Assembly (NCBI RefSeq): GCF_903642095.1
Contig: NZ_CAHJWD020000175.1
Coordinates: forward strand, 1 to 7,909
Length of the DNA stretch: 7,909 nucleotides
Direction: 5' to 3'
From: Bathymodiolus brooksi thiotrophic gill symbiont
GTDB taxonomy: Bacteria > Pseudomonadota > Gammaproteobacteria > PS1 > Pseudothioglobaceae
In this document: in pieces, positions 1 through 6,483 of the stretch
Layout of the letters: every line of letters begins with the position of its first letter
Position numbering within the stretch: position 1 is the stretch's first letter
Notes under the pieces: generated by a model
The model's database searches: none
What the model was told of the DNA's origin: nothing
What the model saw: only the letters and a program-made list of their open reading frames with translations
Program-made: the position numbers and the translations under genes

Positions 1-266
1 TATTTTCCTTGGGGCTGTACGAACTGTTTATTAGTGATATTGATATAGCTCAGGACAGCAAGCGTTCGTCAAAAGTATTGGTAATTCATACACTTGATGA
101 TTTGAAATCGAAACTTGCCAAAGTTATCTTAATGATTTTAGTGGTTACATTTTTTGAAGTGTCATTGTCAATGACCTTTATAAATGCATTGGATTTGGTG
201 TATTTTGCTTTTGGAATCTTAATGGTTTCTTTGGCACTTTACTTTAGCCATAAGGCAGAGTACTGA
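1..266 (+). CDS. UPF0114 (YqhA-like) inner-membrane protein, C-terminal part only
   Basis: This is the 3' end of a gene that begins left of the window. The reading frame is open from base 3 to the TGA at 264-266, about 88 codons. Just inside the edge the product reads GLYELFISDIDIA, then HTLDDLKSKLAKVI, then a hydrophobic segment containing LMILVVTFFE and a second one near the end (about VYFAFGILMVSLALYF). The mix of GLYELFIS, a DDLKxKLAKVI loop and flanking transmembrane helices is what I recall of the UPF0114/YqhA family, small inner-membrane proteins of about 160-190 residues with no firmly assigned function. The visible part therefore corresponds roughly to the C-terminal half, with two membrane segments and a short basic-acidic tail (HKAEY). 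The TTG at 9 is an internal codon, not a start. The family call comes from remembered similarity, so the membrane nature is firmer than the name. Confidence 0.68.
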   Translation, partial: FSLGLYELFISDIDIAQDSKRSSKVLVIHTLDDLKSKLAKVILMILVVTFFEVSLSMTFINALDLVYFAFGILMVSLALYFSHKAEY

Positions 267-295
267 TTGATTTTTATGATTAAATAGCGTAAAAT
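267..295 (+). promoter_or_regulatory. Putative sigma-70 promoter for tpiA-secG
   Basis: A TTGATT box at 267-272 (4 of 6 matches to TTGACA) is followed after exactly 17 bases by TAAAAT at 290-295 (5 of 6 matches to TATAAT). This would start transcription near 302, about 22 bases before the tpiA ATG. The -35 box begins directly after the stop codon of the upstream gene. The spacing is ideal, but such boxes are common by chance in AT-rich DNA. Confidence 0.5.
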
Positions 296-323
296 TGCCG
301 ATTTTTTATAGTAAATTATTATT

Positions 324-1070
324 ATGCGTCAAACAATCGTAGCAGGCAACTGGAAAATGAACGCTTCAAAAGAAACCGTTAATACCTTAGTAATGGGCAT
401 TCTTGAAGGTTTGCCCGATGTTAAATCAAAGGTAATTGTATGCACGCCTTATCCTTATTTTTCTCAAGTTGAGGCTTTGGCGACACATTCACAATTAAAT
501 TTAGGTGCACAAAATATCAATATTAATGCCTCAGGTGCTTTTACTGGTGAGGTAAGTGCAGATATGATTAAAGATTTTGGTGCTGAATATGTGATTGTTG
601 GCCATTCAGAACGCAGAAGCTTATATGGCGAAACCGATGAAATCGTTGCTGAAAAAGTGCAAGTAGCACTTGATAATAAGTTAACCCCATTATTTTGTAT
701 CGGTGAATTGTTAGAAGAAAGAGAATCTGGTAATACCGAAGCAGTTGTTACCCGACAAATCAATGCAGTGATTGAAAAAGTTGGCATTGAAGCGTTTAAA
801 AATATCATTATTGCTTATGAGCCAGTTTGGGCTATTGGTACTGGCGTTACTGCCACACCGCAACAAGCACAAGATACACACGCATTTATTCGTAGCTTAT
901 TGGCTGAAAATGATGCAGATATTGCACAATCAACTCCAATTTTGTATGGCGGTAGCATGAACCCCGCTAATGCAGAAGAGTTAATTGCTTGTGCAGATAT
1001 TGATGGCGGTTTGATTGGTGGTGCATCACTCAAATCAGAAGATTTTTTAAGTATTTGTAAAGCAGGTTAA
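324..1070 (+). CDS. tpiA: Triosephosphate isomerase
   Basis: A cytoplasmic glycolysis/gluconeogenesis enzyme that interconverts dihydroxyacetone phosphate and glyceraldehyde 3-phosphate; in autotrophs it also serves the Calvin cycle. The 248-residue product has the normal length of the family and all the catalytic signatures: GNWKMN near the N-terminus (N9 and K11), VIVGHSERR with electrophile H94, AYEPVWAIGTG with the general base E166 and the flexible loop 6 (about 168-178), then YGGS (208-211) and GGLIGGASL (228-236), which bind the phosphate. The ATG at 324 places NWKMN at the usual distance from the N-terminus. There is no clear Shine-Dalgarno sequence before it, only AT-rich DNA. The stop codon lies 2 bases before secG, so the two genes are almost certainly co-transcribed from the promoter-like pair at 267-295. 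The gene appears intact. Confidence 0.97.
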   Translation: MRQTIVAGNWKMNASKETVNTLVMGILEGLPDVKSKVIVCTPYPYFSQVEALATHSQLNLGAQNININASGAFTGEVSADMIKDFGAEYVIVGHSERRSLYGETDEIVAEKVQVALDNKLTPLFCIGELLEERESGNTEAVVTRQINAVIEKVGIEAFKNIIIAYEPVWAIGTGVTATPQQAQDTHAFIRSLLAENDADIAQSTPILYGGSMNPANAEELIACADIDGGLIGGASLKSEDFLSICKAG

Positions 1071-1072
1071 TT

Positions 1073-1573
1073 ATGTCATTCCAAGTTATTTTAATTATCC
1101 ATGTGTTGTTAGCCTTGAGTTTGATTGCGCTTGTTCTAATGCAACATGGTAAGGGCGCTGATGCAGGCGCTGCCTTTGGTGCAGGTGCATCAGGTTCAGT
1201 ATTCGGTTCACGCGGTGCCAATTCATTTATTTATAAATTAACTACTGGCGTTGCCGTTGGTTTCTTTTTAACCAGCTTAACTCTGGCATATTTAGCCACA
1301 AATGAGGTTTCAGGGACAACAGAAGAGCCTCAAAGCATAATGGATCAAGTGCTTATAGATTCAGCACCTGTAAAGTTAGAGCCAGTTGATGTGCCAGTGG
1401 TTGACCTTAAAATAGACAAGCCAATAGTTAGCCCTAAAGCGAGCAAGCTAATGACTGATTCTAAAGCAGACAAGCCAATGGTTGACTCTAAAGTTAAAGT
1501 AGACAAGCCAATGGTTGACTTTAAAGTGGACAAGCCAACAATTGACCCTAAAGTTGACGATATTCCTAAATAA
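1073..1573 (+). CDS. secG: SecG, Sec translocon subunit, with a repetitive C-terminal tail
   Basis: SecG is the small accessory subunit of the SecYEG protein-export channel in the inner membrane. The first ~76 residues fit the family: a first transmembrane helix (about 2-23) ending in VLMQHGKGADAG, the Gly/Ala-rich cytoplasmic loop (GAAFGAGASGSVFGSRGAN, 32-50) and a second helix (about 53-75). The protein is 166 residues, against about 110 in E. coli. The extra length is a charged tail made of six 9-residue repeats (106-161, consensus DKPMVDSKV). With the known SecG topology (both ends periplasmic), this tail would lie in the periplasm. The gene starts 2 bases after tpiA, with a weak AGCAGG at 1061-1066 as ribosome binding site, and is followed 17 bases later by tRNA-Leu, as in E. 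coli secG-leuU. The core call is firm; the role of the tail is unknown. Confidence 0.93.
   Translation: MSFQVILIIHVLLALSLIALVLMQHGKGADAGAAFGAGASGSVFGSRGANSFIYKLTTGVAVGFFLTSLTLAYLATNEVSGTTEEPQSIMDQVLIDSAPVKLEPVDVPVVDLKIDKPIVSPKASKLMTDSKADKPMVDSKVKVDKPMVDFKVDKPTIDPKVDDIPK
1388..1555 (+). repeat. Tandem 27-bp coding repeats in the secG 3' end (six units)
   Basis: Six in-frame units begin at 1388, 1415, 1442, 1469, 1502 and 1529. Five are 27 bp. The fourth is 33 bp, with two extra codons (Lys-Val). They translate as DVPVVDLKI, DKPIVSPKA, SKLMTDSKA, DKPMVDSKVKV, DKPMVDFKV and DKPTIDPKV. The last three are the most alike at DNA level (GACAAGCCAATGGTTGACT is shared by units 4 and 5), which suggests recent expansion towards the 3' end, while the first units have diverged. 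Confidence 0.9.
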
Positions 1574-1590
1574 GTTCAACTATTTTTTTT

Positions 1591-1676
1591 GCCGATGTGG
1601 TGGAATTGGTAGACACGCTACCTTGAGGGGGTAGTGAGCTACGCTCGTGCGAGTTCGACTCTCGCCATCGGCACCA
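1591..1676 (+). tRNA. tRNA-Leu, anticodon GAG
   Basis: An 86-base class II tRNA with encoded CCA. The acceptor stem pairs GCCGATG (1591-1597) with CATCGGC (1666-1672), followed by discriminator A1673 and CCA 1674-1676. The D arm contains GGTGGAATTGGTAGACAC, typical of leucine tRNAs. The anticodon stem CTACC/GGTAG encloses the loop TTGAGGG, giving anticodon GAG at 1625-1627. The long variable arm has a 4-bp stem (GAGC-TAC-GCTC). The T arm GCGAG-TTCGACT-CTCGC is at 1649-1665. The gene sits 17 bases downstream of secG, the same neighbour as E. coli leuU, so it is probably cut out of the tpiA-secG transcript. Confidence 0.97.
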
Positions 1677-1710
1677 TTTTTCGTTTCCCTCTTATTTGTG
1701 TTGAATTTTG

Positions 1711-1735
1711 AAAAATACTTAGGTGTATTTTTTTT
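1711..1735 (+). terminator. Putative rho-independent terminator after tpiA-secG-tRNA-Leu, possibly bidirectional
   Basis: AAAAATAC (1711-1718) and GTATTTTT (1725-1732) form an 8-bp stem with a 6-base loop (TTAGGT), and the T-run continues to 1735. It lies between the tRNA and the 3' end of the oppositely oriented folA, so it could serve both transcripts. The stem is AT-rich and therefore weak. Confidence 0.5.
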
Positions 1736-1750
1736 ATTCATCGCACCACG

Positions 1751-2236
1751 CTATTTTCTGTCTAAGACAGTAAAGTGATAAGTGTGGGGATTTTTTTCAT
1801 CAGGTGCATGCGACTCTCTGAAAGTTTCAACAAATTTGTTGCGATTAAATTTTGGAAAGTGAGCATCGCCCTTAAATTTGCCTTCAATTTGAGTAATGTA
1901 AAGCCTGTCAACGCTTGGTAGCATTTGTTCGTAGAATGATACACCCCCAATAATCATAACCTCATTATCTTGTTTGGCAAGTTTTAATGCAGCGTCAATA
2001 CTGGTAACGATTTCGCAGCCATCAGCTTGAAAATTGGTATTACGACTTATAATTATATTGCGACGGTTTGGCAATGGTCTGCCAATAGAATCGTAAGTTT
2101 TCCTTCCCATTAGCACTGTCTTTCCAGTAGTGGTTTTTTTAAAATAGCCTAAATCAGCTGGCAAGTGCCAAGGCAAGGCGTTATTTTTGCCGATAAGTTG
2201 CTTATCGTCCATTGCTACAATAATAGATAATCTCAT
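1751..2236 (-). CDS. folA: Dihydrofolate reductase
   Basis: A cytoplasmic enzyme that reduces dihydrofolate to tetrahydrofolate with NADPH, feeding thymidylate, purine and methionine synthesis; it is the target of trimethoprim. The 161-residue product is the length of chromosomal FolA (159 in E. coli) and aligns with it throughout: MRLSIIVAMDDKQLIG at the start, NNALPWHLPADL with W23 and the catalytic acid D28, VLMGRKTYDSIGRPLPNR (41-58, NADPH-binding), EVMIIGG (92-98) and a C-terminal HTYHFTVLDRK like the E. coli end. It is divergent from maf across a 56-base spacer and convergent with the tRNA-Leu transcript. No Shine-Dalgarno sequence is visible before the ATG. The sequence resembles chromosomal gammaproteobacterial FolA rather than a plasmid trimethoprim-resistance type, judged from memory. 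Confidence 0.96.
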   Translation of the reverse strand: MRLSIIVAMDDKQLIGKNNALPWHLPADLGYFKKTTTGKTVLMGRKTYDSIGRPLPNRRNIIISRNTNFQADGCEIVTSIDAALKLAKQDNEVMIIGGVSFYEQMLPSVDRLYITQIEGKFKGDAHFPKFNRNKFVETFRESHAPDEKNPHTYHFTVLDRK

Positions 2237-2256
2237 AGAGGAAAGTTTTAAATAAA

Positions 2257-2276
2257 GTAAAATGACGCTATTTTAC
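2257..2276. promoter_or_regulatory. Inverted repeat in the folA/maf divergent spacer, possible operator
   Basis: GTAAAAT (2257-2263) and ATTTTAC (2270-2276) are perfect inverted arms around GACGCT. The element is the most structured part of the spacer between the two divergent genes and contains TAAAAT on both strands, a possible -10 box in either direction, but no good -35 box pairs with it. It could be an operator, overlapping promoters or chance. Confidence 0.3.
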
Positions 2277-2292
2277 AAATACTTTGCCAGTT

Positions 2293-2892
2293 GTGTCATT
2301 AATTCTCGCCTCATCGTCGCCTTTTAGAAAAAAACTACTTAACAAGCTAAGTTTGGATTTTGATATAGTGCCGCCTGAAATTGATGAATCCAGAAAGGAC
2401 AACGAAACGCCTAAGCAATTGGTGTTCCGTTTAGCACAGGAAAAAGCCTATAAAGTGGCAAAAACACACAGTGGGCTTATTATTGCTTCAGATCAAGTAG
2501 CAACACTTGCGGATGGCACTGGCGTTGATGATGCGGTTTTAACCAAGCCACAATCACATGAAAATGCAGTAAAACAACTTGGGCGAAGTTCGGGGCGTGT
2601 TGTTACTTTTTTAACAAGCTTGGTACTTTTAAATACAAATACCGATAATATACAAACATACATCCACACATCAAAGGTTTTTTTCAAGGTGTTAAGTGCT
2701 GAAAAAATTGAAAACTACCTGCAAAAAGAGCAGCCTTATAAATGCGCAGGCAGTTTTAAGTCTGAGACACCCTTAGGTGCCAGCCTTTTTGAGCGTATAG
2801 AGGGGGATGATGCTGATGCGATGGTTGGCTTGCCGCTTATTCAATTGGCTAAAATGTTACAAAAAGAAGGTGTTAGCACCTTAAAAAATTAA
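2293..2892 (+). CDS. Maf family nucleotide pyrophosphatase, YceF type (7-methyl-GTP pyrophosphatase)
   Basis: A Maf/HAM1-superfamily enzyme that hydrolyses non-canonical nucleoside triphosphates to monophosphates. It resembles the E. coli YceF branch, for which 7-methyl-GTP is the reported substrate. With the chosen start there are 199 residues and these landmarks: LILASSSPFR (3-12, substrate loop), a PEIDE segment near 27-32, LAQEKA (48-53), SDQV with D67, KP at 85-86, CAGSFKSE (151-158), LFERIEGDD (165-173) and VGLPL (178-182). The CAGSFKSE...LFER.EG block is the strongest YceF-specific resemblance. No ATG is in frame. GTG at 2293 fits the E. coli N-terminus (ILAS close to the start); TTG at 2284 is the alternative, and neither has a ribosome binding site. 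Next to the active-site Asp it carries a few extra residues (ADGTGVDDAVLTKP) compared with E. coli. It ends 7 bases before mfd and probably shares its transcript. Confidence 0.9.
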   Translation: MSLILASSSPFRKKLLNKLSLDFDIVPPEIDESRKDNETPKQLVFRLAQEKAYKVAKTHSGLIIASDQVATLADGTGVDDAVLTKPQSHENAVKQLGRSSGRVVTFLTSLVLLNTNTDNIQTYIHTSKVFFKVLSAEKIENYLQKEQPYKCAGSFKSETPLGASLFERIEGDDADAMVGLPLIQLAKMLQKEGVSTLKN

Positions 2893-2899
2893 TATTTAT

Positions 2900-5800
2900 A
2901 TGCAACATCTTTATCCACAAGGGTTAACACCTTTCGAATCTGGGCAAAAATTTTACTGGGGGTCGCTTTACGGTAGTGCACAAGCCTTGGCGTTGATTGA
3001 GTTTGCCCAAACACAAGATCAAGTTGTGTTAGTGGTGGCGAACGATATTACCCATTTTGAGCAATTATTTAAATCCCTCAATTTTTATGGCAATTCATTG
3101 GATATTCTGAGGTTTGATAATTGGGAAGTGTTGCCCTTTGATCACTTTTCCCCCCACCCAGATATCACTTCTAGCCGACTTAACACGCTATCTAGGCTGT
3201 CTAGCCTCAAGAACGGCATTGTTATCACTACATTGGAATCGTTATCACAAAGATTGTGCCCAATAGAGTTCAGCAGGCAATACAGTTTTAGTTTGAAAAA
3301 TGGCGACAGTTTAGAGATACAAGCTTTTTCTCAGCGTTTGTTAAAAATTGGCTATAACCGAGTAACAACTGTCCGAGAGCATGGCGAATTTAGCGTTAAA
3401 GGTTCGCTTATTGACCTTTTTCCAATGGGTGTTAATTCGCCCTATCGCATAGATTTATTTGACCAAGAAATTGAATCTATGCGTATTTTTGACGCTTCAA
3501 CGCAACGATCTATTGAAGAAGTTGATCGAATATTTTTATTACCAGCAAGAGAATTTGCTACCGATCAGGACAGCATTGAAATTTTTAAAACCAACTATCT
3601 TAAAACTTTTGGCAATAGCAACGGTTTTATTTTTGATGAGGTTAGCGAATCACGGTTGCCAAACGGTATTGAATTTTACCTTTCGCTATTTTTTACCCAT
3701 ACCAGCACCTTATTTGACTACCTGCCAAACGACACTATTATTGCCACCAATCAAGGCTTTGGTGCACTTTTGGAGTCAAGTTACGATGAAATTGATGCGC
3801 GTTATCAGCAAGCAAGCGATAACCTTGATAGATTGCCCTTGCCTATTCATCAGGTTTTCCTTGAAAAAGACCAATTGTTTGGACACATTAAACAACGGCA
3901 ACAACTTATTATTGGCAGTTCTAAGCTTACTGAAAAAACAGGCAGATTGAATTTTATCAGCAAGTTGTTGCCACCACTGACTATCAGTGCACAGAATAAA
4001 AATCCATTAAGTAAATTCCTTGCCTTTGAAAAAAAATTCAATGGCAAAATTCTTATTGTTTGTGAATCTGAAGGGCGACAAAGTGTCTTGAGCGATTTGC
4101 TTATTAATCACAAGCACAATCCAAATCCTGTTGCACATTGGCAAGATTTTCTTAACAGTAGCCAAAGTCTTTGTATTACCAATGATGAACTTACTGAAGG
4201 GTTACTAACAGAAGATATTGCCATCATCACCGAAGTTGATTTATTTGGTGCAGATGTGGTGAAACAGCAACGACGCAGGCGTGCCAAACATAAGGATTTT
4301 GACGAGGCAATTAAATCCTTAGTGGAAATTCAAATTGGCGACCCGATTGTGCATGAAAGTTATGGCGTAGGGCGTTATTTGGGGCTAAAAACGCAAACCT
4401 TTGATGGTTTGGCACAAGATTTCTTGCTATTAGAATACGCCAATCATTCAAAATTAATGGTGCCAATGACTTCACTTAACCTGATTTCTCGCTATTCAGG
4501 TGCCTCTCCCGATATTGCACCATTGCATAAACTTGGCACCAATCAGTGGAGCAAAGCCAAGCAAAAGGCACACGAAGCCTTGCACGACATTGCCGCCGAC
4601 CTGTTAGAAATCTATGCTAAGCGTGAGGCACAAAGTGGTTTTGCTTTTCCTGAGCCAAACGATGCGTATTCTTCATTTGTTGCCAGTTTTCCTTTTGAAG
4701 AAACGCCAGACCAGCTTAAAACCATGGGTGAAGTGTTGGCAGATATGCAATCTCAAAAACCCATGGATAGGCTGGTCTGTGGCGATGTGGGTTTTGGTAA
4801 AACTGAGATTGCCATGCGTGCCGCATTCTTGGCAGTAGAAGCGGGTAAGCAAGTGGCTATTTTGGTGCCAACAACTTTATTGGCAAACCAGCATTATGCT
4901 TCTTTTAAAGACAGATTTATAAAATATCCAATTGAAATTGCCGCCTTATCACGCTTTCAAAGCGCCAAGGAGCAAACCCACATTAAGCAGCAGTTGCTTG
5001 ATGGCAGAGTTGATATTGTGATTGGCACGCACAAACTAATTCATGGCAGTATTAAATACAAAAATCTTGGGCTGATTGTGATTGACGAAGAACATCGATT
5101 TGGCGTTAAGCAAAAAGAATCGTTGAAAAAAATGCGAGGCGAAAGCGATATCCTAACTATGACAGCAACCCCCATTCCCCGCACGCTAAATATGGCACTC
5201 GGCTCACTCAGAGAACTGTCTATTATTGCCACGCCGCCACAAGGACGAAGTGCAATTCAAACTTTTGTGAACGAGTGGGACAACAGCACTATTCAAGAAG
5301 CCTGCTCTCGAGAGTTACACCGAGGCGGGCAAATATTTGTATTGCATAATGATATCGATTCAATTGATAATATGGCAGAAACCCTCAAATCGCTTATGCC
5401 AAACGCACGCGTACGCATTGCTCATGGGCAAATGCCAACGCGTGAATTAGAGCAAATTATGAGCGATTTTTACCATGGTCGCTTTCAAATCCTTGTCTGC
5501 ACCACCATTATTGAAACAGGCATCGATATCCCAAATGCCAACACCATTATTATCAATAATGCACAAAATTTTGGACTGGCACAACTGCACCAATTGCGTG
5601 GACGAGTCGGCCGTTCGCACCATAGAGCCTATGCTTATTTGGTAATTAAATCACACCAGTCATTGAGTAAAAATGCCAAAAAACGCCTAGAAGCAGTCGA
5701 ATCTTTGGAAGAACTCGGCGCTGGATTTATGCTGGCTAATCATGATTTAGAGATTCGCGGTGCAGGCGATTTGCTTGGCGATAATCAATCTGGAAAAATC

Positions 5801-6340
5801 AGCGAAATCGGTTTTAACCTCTATCACGATTTACTCAAACGCACAATTGAAGCCATGCGCACTGGCAAAAAAATCAATGCAAACGACCCAATTAATCCTG
5901 AAATCGAAATTGATACCGGCATCCCCTGCATCATCCCCGACATCTATCTTGGCGATGTGCACGAACGCCTTGTTTTATATAAGCGTATTTCTAACGCTAA
6001 AAACAATGACGAATTGAAAGATTTGCAAATAGAGATGATTGACCGCTTTGGCTTGCTTCCAGATGCCACCAAAAACCTATTCGCCGTAACCCAATTAAAA
6101 CTTTTCTCAGAAAAAATTGGCATTGGTAAAATTTCAATCTATGACGACAAAGCCCATCTCACTTTCTCTAATAAAACCACAATTGAACCAATAAAGATTA
6201 TTAACCTAGTGCAAACCCAGCCTAAAAATTATCAAATCAAAGGGCAAAACCAACTCATCTTCAAACAAGAAATGCCCGAAGATATTAGACGCATTGAATT
6301 GCTTGAAGATTTGCTAAAAACCCTAGCAAACACCCGTTAA
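2900..6340 (+). CDS. mfd: Transcription-repair coupling factor Mfd
   Basis: Mfd is a DNA translocase that pushes stalled RNA polymerase off lesions and recruits UvrA for nucleotide excision repair. The 1146-residue product is full length (E. coli 1148) with the domains in order: an N-terminal UvrB-like module (about 10-330; FYWGSLYGSAQAL at 18-30, LPFDHFSPHPDITSSRLNTL at 78-97); the RNA-polymerase-interacting domain (about 478-545, starting IGDPIVHESYGVGRYLGL); the RecG-like motor with FPFEETPDQ (597-605), Walker A GDVGFGKTE (628-636), DEEH (729-732), TATPIPRTL (755-763), the second RecA lobe with TTIIETGIDIPNANTIII (868-885) and QLRGRVGRS (898-906); then the translocation region EELGAGFMLANHDLEIRGAGDLLG (937-960) and the C-terminal D7 domain (about 1000-1146, IPDIYLGDVHERLVLYKRIS). 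It follows maf by 7 bases without a clear ribosome binding site. Its 3' part is C-rich on this strand while its 5' part is G-rich. No frameshift or missing motif was seen. Confidence 0.98.
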   Translation: MQHLYPQGLTPFESGQKFYWGSLYGSAQALALIEFAQTQDQVVLVVANDITHFEQLFKSLNFYGNSLDILRFDNWEVLPFDHFSPHPDITSSRLNTLSRLSSLKNGIVITTLESLSQRLCPIEFSRQYSFSLKNGDSLEIQAFSQRLLKIGYNRVTTVREHGEFSVKGSLIDLFPMGVNSPYRIDLFDQEIESMRIFDASTQRSIEEVDRIFLLPAREFATDQDSIEIFKTNYLKTFGNSNGFIFDEVSESRLPNGIEFYLSLFFTHTSTLFDYLPNDTIIATNQGFGALLESSYDEIDARYQQASDNLDRLPLPIHQVFLEKDQLFGHIKQRQQLIIGSSKLTEKTGRLNFISKLLPPLTISAQNKNPLSKFLAFEKKFNGKILIVCESEGRQSVLSDLLINHKHNPNPVAHWQDFLNSSQSLCITNDELTEGLLTEDIAIITEVDLFGADVVKQQRRRRAKHKDFDEAIKSLVEIQIGDPIVHESYGVGRYLGLKTQTFDGLAQDFLLLEYANHSKLMVPMTSLNLISRYSGASPDIAPLHKLGTNQWSKAKQKAHEALHDIAADLLEIYAKREAQSGFAFPEPNDAYSSFVASFPFEETPDQLKTMGEVLADMQSQKPMDRLVCGDVGFGKTEIAMRAAFLAVEAGKQVAILVPTTLLANQHYASFKDRFIKYPIEIAALSRFQSAKEQTHIKQQLLDGRVDIVIGTHKLIHGSIKYKNLGLIVIDEEHRFGVKQKESLKKMRGESDILTMTATPIPRTLNMALGSLRELSIIATPPQGRSAIQTFVNEWDNSTIQEACSRELHRGGQIFVLHNDIDSIDNMAETLKSLMPNARVRIAHGQMPTRELEQIMSDFYHGRFQILVCTTIIETGIDIPNANTIIINNAQNFGLAQLHQLRGRVGRSHHRAYAYLVIKSHQSLSKNAKKRLEAVESLEELGAGFMLANHDLEIRGAGDLLGDNQSGKISEIGFNLYHDLLKRTIEAMRTGKKINANDPINPEIEIDTGIPCIIPDIYLGDVHERLVLYKRISNAKNNDELKDLQIEMIDRFGLLPDATKNLFAVTQLKLFSEKIGIGKISIYDDKAHLTFSNKTTIEPIKIINLVQTQPKNYQIKGQNQLIFKQEMPEDIRRIELLEDLLKTLANTR

Positions 6341-6353
6341 AACACAAAAACGA

Positions 6354-6379
6354 GTAGGGAAGGGTTTGCAACCCTTCCT
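6354..6379 (+). repeat. GTAG palindrome, copy 1
   Basis: GTAG (6354-6357), then a perfect 9-bp stem GGAAGGGTT (6358-6366) / AACCCTTCC (6370-6378) around TGC. It differs from copy 3 in the loop (TGC instead of TGT) and in the last base (T instead of C). Confidence 0.85.
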
Positions 6380-6394
6380 CCCCCATTTCCACAA

Positions 6395-6420
6395 GCAGAG
6401 AAGTATTTATAACCTTTCCC
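6395..6420 (+). repeat. GTAG palindrome, copy 2 (decayed)
   Basis: It aligns without gaps to copy 3 with 20 of 26 bases matching. It starts with GCAG instead of GTAG, and the left stem arm has lost pairing (GAAGTATTT against AACCTTTCCC), so it can no longer form the full hairpin. It is preceded by CCACAA, as is copy 3. Confidence 0.7.
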
Positions 6421-6437
6421 CCATCTCATTGCCACAA

Positions 6438-6463
6438 GTAGGGAAGGGTTTGTAACCCTTCCC
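6438..6463 (+). repeat. GTAG palindrome, copy 3
   Basis: It starts with GTAG. Counting the G of GTAG, a perfect 10-bp stem GGGAAGGGTT (6441-6450) / AACCCTTCCC (6454-6463) encloses TGT. Its first 25 bases are exactly repeated, inverted, at 6484-6508 after a 21-base spacer. Confidence 0.88.
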
Positions 6464-6483
6464 AATGTTTACAGCACACCTCA

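Noticed and set aside
290..306. AAAAT-TGCCG-ATTTTT hairpin before tpiA as a terminator of the upstream gene
   Set aside because: Only five A-T pairs, overlapping the likely -10 box; too weak to call.
464..808. Minus-strand open frame of 114 codons inside tpiA
   Set aside because: It lies wholly within an intact tpiA and has a composition typical of an antisense shadow and no recognisable motif.
1345..1533. Minus-strand open frame opposite the secG tail, with a repetitive product
   Set aside because: It is the antisense of the 27-bp repeats, which keep any open frame open. It has no start signal and no family resemblance, while the + strand frame continues a clear SecG.
1591..1676. tRNA-Leu as an integration site for a genomic island
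   Set aside because: No integrase gene and no repeated copy of the tRNA 3' end was seen downstream; the neighbours are housekeeping genes.
3459..3950. 163-codon open frame in another frame within mfd
   Set aside because: Low-complexity Leu/Ile/Thr-rich translation, no start signal, fully inside a conserved mfd region.
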